From Fimbriimonadaceae bacterium (GTDB taxonomy: Bacteria; Armatimonadota; Fimbriimonadia; Fimbriimonadales; Fimbriimonadaceae), in the NCBI GenBank assembly GCA_020851885.1, contig JADZBW010000228.1:1-9624 (forward strand): a stretch of DNA of 9,624 nucleotides, in the 5' to 3' direction. The notes beneath the pieces are model-generated. The model saw only the letters and a list, made by a program, of their open reading frames with translations. It did not search any database and was not told the DNA's origin. Position numbers and translations under genes: made by a program. Every line of letters starts with the position of its first letter. Positions within the stretch are counted from its first letter, which is position 1. Positions 5,924-9,624 of this stretch are shown piece after piece.

Positions 5924-7132
5924 ATGAAGGTTTTGGTTGCGGATAAGTTTGAGCAAAGCGGTCTCGATGGTTTGCAGGCGCTTGGCGTCGATGTTCAGTA
6001 CAACCCCGAGTTGGTGGATGATGCCCTGGGTCAAGCACTGAGAGACACTCAGGCGGACATCCTCGTTGTCCGATCCACGAAGGTCACCGAAGCGATGATG
6101 GAGGGTGCCAAGCTGAGCGTCATCATCCGTGCCGGGGCCGGCTACAACACGATCGACGTTGCCGCGGCAAGTAGTCGAGGCATCCTTGTCACCAACTGCC
6201 CCGGCAAGAACAGCCAGGCCGTGGCGGAGTTGGCCTTCGGTTTGATTCTGGCGGTCGATCGCTACATCCCCGACAACGTCGCGGACCTGCGCGCCGGCAA
6301 ATGGCACAAGAAGAAGTTCTCGAAAGCGAAGGGCCTTTTCGGACGGACCTTGGGCCTCGTTGGAATGGGCACGATCGGTCAGGAGATGATCCCTCGTGCC
6401 AGGGCCTTCGGCATGAATATCGTGGCCTACAGTCGGTGGATGACCCCGGATATCGCGGCGGCGCTTGGAATCGGCCGAGCTTCCAGTCTTGAGGAGCTTG
6501 CGGCGATGAGCGACGTCGTTTCGGTCCACGTTTCACTGACCGCCGAAACGAAGAACTCGCTGGGCTCGGCGTTCTTCTCGGCGATGAAGCGCGGAGCGTA
6601 CTTCATCAATACAAGCAGGGGCGAAGTGGTCGATCAGGGTGCCTTATTGAAAGCGATCGAGGAGAAGGGCATTCGAGCAGGCCTGGACGTCTTCGCCGAC
6701 GAACCATCGGGAGCCGAAGGTATCTATGACGGTGCGCTCAAGGACAATCCCGGCGTCTACTGCACCCACCATATTGGTGCGTCGACCGATCAGGCCCAGG
6801 AGGCAGTGGCGGCGGAGGCAGTCCGCATTGTGAAGGAATTCAAGACGACGGGAGTTGTGCCGAACGTCGTGAATATCAAGAAGGCCGAAGTGGCGACCCA
6901 TCTGCTGGCAGTGAGGCACTTGGACCGCGTTGGAGTGTTGGCGCATGTCCTGGGAGTGTTGAAGGACGAAGGAGTGAGCGTTCAGGAGATGGAGAACATC
7001 GTTCTGGGAGGGGCGAAGTCGGCCATCGCTCAGATCTCGCTGGATAAGGAGCCATCTCCCAACGCGATCTTGAGGATCAAGCTCAATGACAACGTATTCG
7101 ACGCGAGCGTGTTTCCAATCGTAAAGGCCTAG
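5924..7132 (+). CDS. serA: D-3-phosphoglycerate dehydrogenase with C-terminal ACT domain
   Basis: SerA oxidises 3-phosphoglycerate to 3-phosphohydroxypyruvate, the first step of serine synthesis, in the cytoplasm. The 402 residues lack the extra ASB domain of long bacterial forms. The substrate-binding domain is at about 1-98 and 285-317. The nucleotide-binding domain between carries GMGTIG at 147-152. Catalytic Arg232 (SRGEVVD), Glu260 (ADEP) and His283 (THHIGAST) are all present. A regulatory ACT domain, the usual site of serine feedback, covers about 325-402. After the second strand of the nucleotide fold the sequence is AYSRW (168-172), where NAD enzymes usually have an aspartate, so NADP use is possible. 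ATG 5924 is fixed by an in-frame TGA two codons upstream; its nearest purine-rich site (GAGAGG) is about 15 bases away. A candidate leader peptide precedes it and a hairpin terminator follows. Confidence 0.95.
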   Translation: MKVLVADKFEQSGLDGLQALGVDVQYNPELVDDALGQALRDTQADILVVRSTKVTEAMMEGAKLSVIIRAGAGYNTIDVAAASSRGILVTNCPGKNSQAVAELAFGLILAVDRYIPDNVADLRAGKWHKKKFSKAKGLFGRTLGLVGMGTIGQEMIPRARAFGMNIVAYSRWMTPDIAAALGIGRASSLEELAAMSDVVSVHVSLTAETKNSLGSAFFSAMKRGAYFINTSRGEVVDQGALLKAIEEKGIRAGLDVFADEPSGAEGIYDGALKDNPGVYCTHHIGASTDQAQEAVAAEAVRIVKEFKTTGVVPNVVNIKKAEVATHLLAVRHLDRVGVLAHVLGVLKDEGVSVQEMENIVLGGAKSAIAQISLDKEPSPNAILRIKLNDNVFDASVFPIVKA

Positions 7133-7167
7133 TTTCCGCCAATAACCTACAAATACGCTTGAAACGA

Positions 7168-7196
7168 CCCCCAGAGAATTTTTGGATTCCTGGGGG
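7168..7196 (+). terminator. Hairpin terminator downstream of serA
   Basis: CCCCCAG (7168-7174) pairs with CTGGGGG (7190-7196), then across a one-base bulge GAAT (7176-7179) pairs with ATTC (7186-7189), leaving a six-base loop. This 11-pair stem starts 36 bases after the serA stop. Only a broken T-rich stretch (AATCTTTCAATT) follows, so termination may be partial or need Rho. Confidence 0.6.
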
Positions 7197-7217
7197 AACA
7201 ATCTTTCAATTGGCCCG

Positions 7218-7265
7218 TCCTACCGCTAATAGACGGCGCCGACCGAGGGTCGGCAAGAGGTAGGA
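7218..7265 (+). promoter_or_regulatory. Two-stem leader structure covering the ribosome binding site of the secreted-protein gene
   Basis: TCCTACC (7218-7224) is the exact reverse complement of GGTAGGA (7259-7265), which is the ribosome binding site just before ATG 7267. Nested inside is a second perfect seven-pair hairpin, GCCGACC (7238-7244) with GGTCGGC (7248-7254). Folded together they would hide the site until opened. A terminator directly upstream means this leader probably belongs to its own transcript. Confidence 0.45.
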
Positions 7266-7266
7266 A

Positions 7267-8439
7267 ATGAAACGCAACCATGCACTGGTGGCCATCGCGA
7301 TCCTCATCCAGCAGATTTTGGTAGCTGGGGCGGCGGCAGCCAACTCTCTGACCCAATCCAGTGGAAGGGTCGAAGGATTCGTCACTCCATCCAACGTGAA
7401 TGCCAAAGAACCGTTTACTTTCACCGCCCAAGGGGTTGTCGAGGGTGAGGTTATCGATATCAAAACGGTCGAGGGCCAGGTCGTCGCGAGCAGGAAGACC
7501 GACAAGTTGGGACGTGTGTTTTTGCCGACGGGACTCGCGGCAGGGGCCTATCTATTGACCCATGGCGCAAAGTCGAGTGGCCATCTCGAAGTCGTGAACC
7601 CCAATTCGCCACCCATCCCGGCCAATAATCTGTCCTTCCAGATGCCCAAGTTCGTGGACCAAAACGCGGGGCTCAACCTGACCGGGACCGGTTTCAGCGG
7701 CAATGCGGCAGAGATGAAGATCTCTTCAGGGAAGAACATCGTTCCGGTATTGGCTTCGACCCCTCGAGAACTCAGAACAGGCGCGATGGCGAATCTCAAG
7801 CCTGGGTTCCATAAGCTATCGGTTGGAAATCTCGCCACGGGCGAGCGGGTGACGGGAAATGACCTTGTGGTCTACCGGGTGCAATCCACGTTGGCCCGCA
7901 AGACCCTTGTGAGCGGTGAATCCACGGTCTTGGAGTTCAACGTCGAGCCAAGGGAACTTCAAGCGGATATCAAGGCGAACATCATCAGTGGCCCCGTCCA
8001 CTTCGCCGGCGGGGGCAATGAAACCCACATCGCCATCAAGAATGGTACGGGCAAAGCCCCATTGGCAGCTGATCCAGCGGGTACCGGCAAGTTCAATTTG
8101 ATCTGGGAAATGTCCAACATCATGGTCTTGATGACCCCGCAAGGACAGAATCCCGGCGATCCGGCTCAAGGGGAGTCCACCGAACCTTGCCCAGCGACGC
8201 GGCATACCATGAAGCCCATCGGGGTCTGGAAACCGGCCGGCAAGCGTGGAGACCTGTTCATTGCCACCCGAGAACGGCAGTGCTACGTCCAGGAGTGTCG
8301 ATTCAATAAGGGCCACCCGGGAGAACATGAGTACGGCGCACCCAAAGCGTGTCCGGATAAGGACCGGGACACCGAAGAGAAGACCTTCGATACCGAGGAT
8401 GCTCGGACCAAATTCATCAAAGAGTCAAAGGCAGGCTAG
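7267..8439 (+). CDS. Secreted multidomain protein with TIG-like domain and C-terminal Cys/His cluster
   Basis: Residues 1-25 form a signal peptide (MKRNH, hydrophobic core, likely cut after GAAAA). No lipobox is seen. Residues 33-112 look like a beta-rich domain with a DKLGRVFLPTGLAAGAYLL segment, as in carboxypeptidase-regulatory or Ig-like modules. Residues 115-205 resemble an IPT/TIG fold (LNLTGTGFSG, then LKPGFHKLSVGN). A third beta region runs to about 290. After a Pro/Gly linker (291-306) comes a basic tail with Cys308, Cys339, Cys344, His350, His354 and Cys362. Their spacing (C-x4-C-x5-H-x3-H-x7-C, core ECRFNKGHPGEHEY) looks like a metal site. I recognise no enzyme family; a surface or periplasmic binding role is inferred. 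The ATG at 7267 has AGGTAGGA immediately upstream. Two hairpins precede it and the stop is TAG. Confidence 0.8.
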   Translation: MKRNHALVAIAILIQQILVAGAAAANSLTQSSGRVEGFVTPSNVNAKEPFTFTAQGVVEGEVIDIKTVEGQVVASRKTDKLGRVFLPTGLAAGAYLLTHGAKSSGHLEVVNPNSPPIPANNLSFQMPKFVDQNAGLNLTGTGFSGNAAEMKISSGKNIVPVLASTPRELRTGAMANLKPGFHKLSVGNLATGERVTGNDLVVYRVQSTLARKTLVSGESTVLEFNVEPRELQADIKANIISGPVHFAGGGNETHIAIKNGTGKAPLAADPAGTGKFNLIWEMSNIMVLMTPQGQNPGDPAQGESTEPCPATRHTMKPIGVWKPAGKRGDLFIATRERQCYVQECRFNKGHPGEHEYGAPKACPDKDRDTEEKTFDTEDARTKFIKESKAG

Positions 8440-8452
8440 CAAGCCGCTCCAT

Positions 8453-8485
8453 CCTCCCCTTCCGCATCGAGCGCGCAAGGGGAGG
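8453..8485 (+). promoter_or_regulatory. Perfect 9-pair hairpin with a Shine-Dalgarno sequence in its 3' arm, before the ABC-F gene
   Basis: CCTCCCCTT (8453-8461) is an exact reverse complement of AAGGGGAGG (8477-8485), with a 15-base loop. The 3' arm contains GGGGAGG, the strongest ribosome binding site in the gap. It is followed by ATG 8489 (ATG GCA TGA, in frame with the ABC-F gene) and ATG 8494 (a 27-codon frame). No T run follows, so it is a poor terminator and a better candidate for control of translation. Confidence 0.5.
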
Positions 8486-8493
8486 CCGATGGC

Positions 8494-8577
8494 ATGAGCA
8501 GGGGTTCAGACTCCAGTAAACTTAGCGCCTGTGCTGCTCAATGTCGCCAACGTCGTCAAGACGTTCGGACCGGATGA
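8494..8577 (+). CDS. Candidate upstream ORF overlapping the ABC-F start
   Basis: ATG 8494 lies eight bases after GGGGAGG and opens a 27-codon frame (MSRGSDSSKLSACAAQC and on, arginine-rich at the end) that stops at TGA 8575-8577, overlapping the ABC-F coding start by 47 bases in another frame. Its ribosome binding site is better than that of the ABC-F GTG. It may be a leader that controls ABC-F translation. It may equally be a chance frame whose binding site actually serves the ABC-F gene. Confidence 0.25.
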   Translation: MSRGSDSSKLSACAAQCRQRRQDVRTG

Positions 8578-9624
8578 GATACTTTCCGGCGTTTCCTTCA
8601 GAATCGACCCTCGCGAGAAGGTCGCGTTGGTGGGCCGTAACGGATGCGGGAAGACGACCCTGCTCAAGATCCTCACTGGACAATACGGTCCGGACACCGG
8701 CATGGTCCATGTGGCGCGCGGAGCGCGAATCGGGTACCTGCGTCAAGAGGTGCCGATCGACGAAGGGGTGACGGTCTTAGAAGAGGCGCAAGCCTCCAAA
8801 GCCCATGAATTGGAGTTGAATCGCCGCTTGGAGGAACTCGAGGCGAGAATCGAGCACCGCGCCAGCGAGGAAGACCTGGAAGAATATGCGCTCCTTCATG
8901 AGCACTTCCTGGAATCCGAAGGCTACTCCACCGAGTCGGATATTCGCGTGATTCTCCGGAAAATGGGTTTCACCGAAGACGAGTTCGACAAGCCGACCTC
9001 AAAGCTCAGCGGAGGCGAGAAAACTCGCTTGGCGATCGCAAAACTCCTCCTTGAGGAACCCGACCTCCTGATCCTCGATGAGCCCACCAATCACTTGGAT
9101 CTTCAGGCAACGGAGTGGCTGGAGAGTTGGATTCGCGGATATCACGGGGCGGTGCTCCTGGTTTCACATGACCGAGCTTTCCTGGACAGCACCGCCGAGC
9201 GCGTCTTGGAAATGAAAGATGGGAAGGTGAAGTCGTATCCCGGTCCGTTTCCCAAGTTCCTTCAGCTTCGCGCGGAAGAAGATGCCCGCCTGGCGGAAGT
9301 TGCCAAACGTCAGGACCAGGAGATTGCTCGGATGGACGAATACGTCCGCCGATTCATGAACTCTCAAAGGACTGCCCAAGCACGGGGTCGGCTGAAGCTG
9401 ATGAACCGGCTGATCGAGGGCAAAGTGGAAGCGCCCAAGAACGAGAAAGGAATGAAGGGCGCGTTTGCCACCGCAAAACGGTCGGGCGACCTCGTTTTGG
9501 AGTGCGAGAAGCTTTCGGTGGGCTTCCAGGCGAATGCCAAAACGGAAGGCGCAGACAGCGGCGTCACCTTGTTCGAGAACCTCAACTGGACGGTTCGCAA
9601 CGGCGATCGGTGGGGCGTCATTGG
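8531..9624 (+). CDS. ABC-F family ATPase (ribosome-associated ABC protein), N-terminal two thirds
   Basis: ABC-F proteins are soluble twin-ATPase proteins without membrane domains. They act at the ribosomal E site as translation factors or antibiotic-protection proteins. The first ATPase domain is complete: Walker A GRNGCGKTT (35-43), signature LSGGEKTR (159-166), Walker B with DEPTNHLD (179-190) and the SHDR switch (212-215). A charged helical insert lies at 88-130. The interdomain linker, about 240-305, is rich in Arg/Lys/Glu (EYVRRFMNSQRTAQARGR), as in the ribosome-contacting region. The second ATPase domain has just begun (LVLECEKLSVGF, 321-332) when the window ends at residue 364. The start is taken as GTG 8531, giving MLLNVANVVKTFG, the family's usual N-terminus. 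No close Shine-Dalgarno sequence is present, and an in-frame TGA at 8495-8497 limits extension. Whether it is a housekeeping (EttA/Uup/YdiF-like) or resistance member cannot be told from this part. Confidence 0.93.
   Translation, partial: MLLNVANVVKTFGPDEILSGVSFRIDPREKVALVGRNGCGKTTLLKILTGQYGPDTGMVHVARGARIGYLRQEVPIDEGVTVLEEAQASKAHELELNRRLEELEARIEHRASEEDLEEYALLHEHFLESEGYSTESDIRVILRKMGFTEDEFDKPTSKLSGGEKTRLAIAKLLLEEPDLLILDEPTNHLDLQATEWLESWIRGYHGAVLLVSHDRAFLDSTAERVLEMKDGKVKSYPGPFPKFLQLRAEEDARLAEVAKRQDQEIARMDEYVRRFMNSQRTAQARGRLKLMNRLIEGKVEAPKNEKGMKGAFATAKRSGDLVLECEKLSVGFQANAKTEGADSGVTLFENLNWTVRNGDRWGVI

Noticed and set aside
5294..6529. A 411-codon open frame on the minus strand, antisense to the lipoprotein gene and serA.
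   Set aside because: It overlaps two well-supported plus-strand genes, one an unmistakable SerA. Its product is of low-complexity, arginine- and aspartate-rich composition with no recognisable domain. It is the usual antisense shadow of a GC-rich gene.
8453..8485. Hairpin after the secreted-protein gene as a Rho-independent terminator.
   Set aside because: The loop is 15 bases and no T run follows the stem. Its 3' arm is instead a near-perfect ribosome binding site next to ATG codons.

Overview
The window is a moderately GC-rich bacterial chromosome segment made mostly of housekeeping genes. No transposase, integrase, phage gene, CRISPR array, tRNA or rRNA was recognised. The host probably has a cell envelope that carries lipoproteins: there are two lipobox-like signals, one clear signal peptide and a menaquinone-type SdhC. 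The phylum cannot be fixed from this sequence. Seven of the eight genes whose 3' end lies in the window, counting the broken guaB, end in TAG; one ends in TGA.

Layout: (1) 1-500, minus strand, the N-terminal third of enolase (eno). (2) 707-1426, plus, a cytochrome b558-type succinate dehydrogenase membrane anchor (sdhC) with no sdhA or sdhB beside it. (3) 1434-2072, minus, a class II (fuculose-phosphate type) aldolase, convergent with sdhC. (4) 2073-2534, a long gap with at most one doubtful small ORF. (5) 2535-4013, minus, IMP dehydrogenase (guaB), full length and well conserved but broken by an in-frame TAG at codon 113. (6) 4211-5827, plus, a run of three small unrecognised envelope proteins. 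The first two overlap by 4 bases and look like diverged copies of one another; the third is a putative lipoprotein. (7) 5924-7132, plus, D-3-phosphoglycerate dehydrogenase (serA), followed by a terminator-like hairpin. (8) 7267-8439, plus, a secreted multidomain protein with a C-terminal Cys/His cluster. (9) 8531 to the end, plus, the first two thirds of an ABC-F ATPase.

The metabolic genes belong to central pathways (glycolysis, TCA/respiration, GMP synthesis, serine synthesis) and do not form one pathway operon. The most unusual material lies between genes. The leaders of serA, of the secreted-protein gene and of the ABC-F gene each contain an inverted repeat that covers or encloses a strong ribosome binding site. 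Two of them also hold short upstream ORFs. The serA one would encode a 13-residue, serine- and proline-rich peptide ending 11 bases before serA. These are candidate translational switches and are hypotheses only. The main discovery candidates are this leader architecture, the tandem paralogous membrane proteins and the interrupted guaB.
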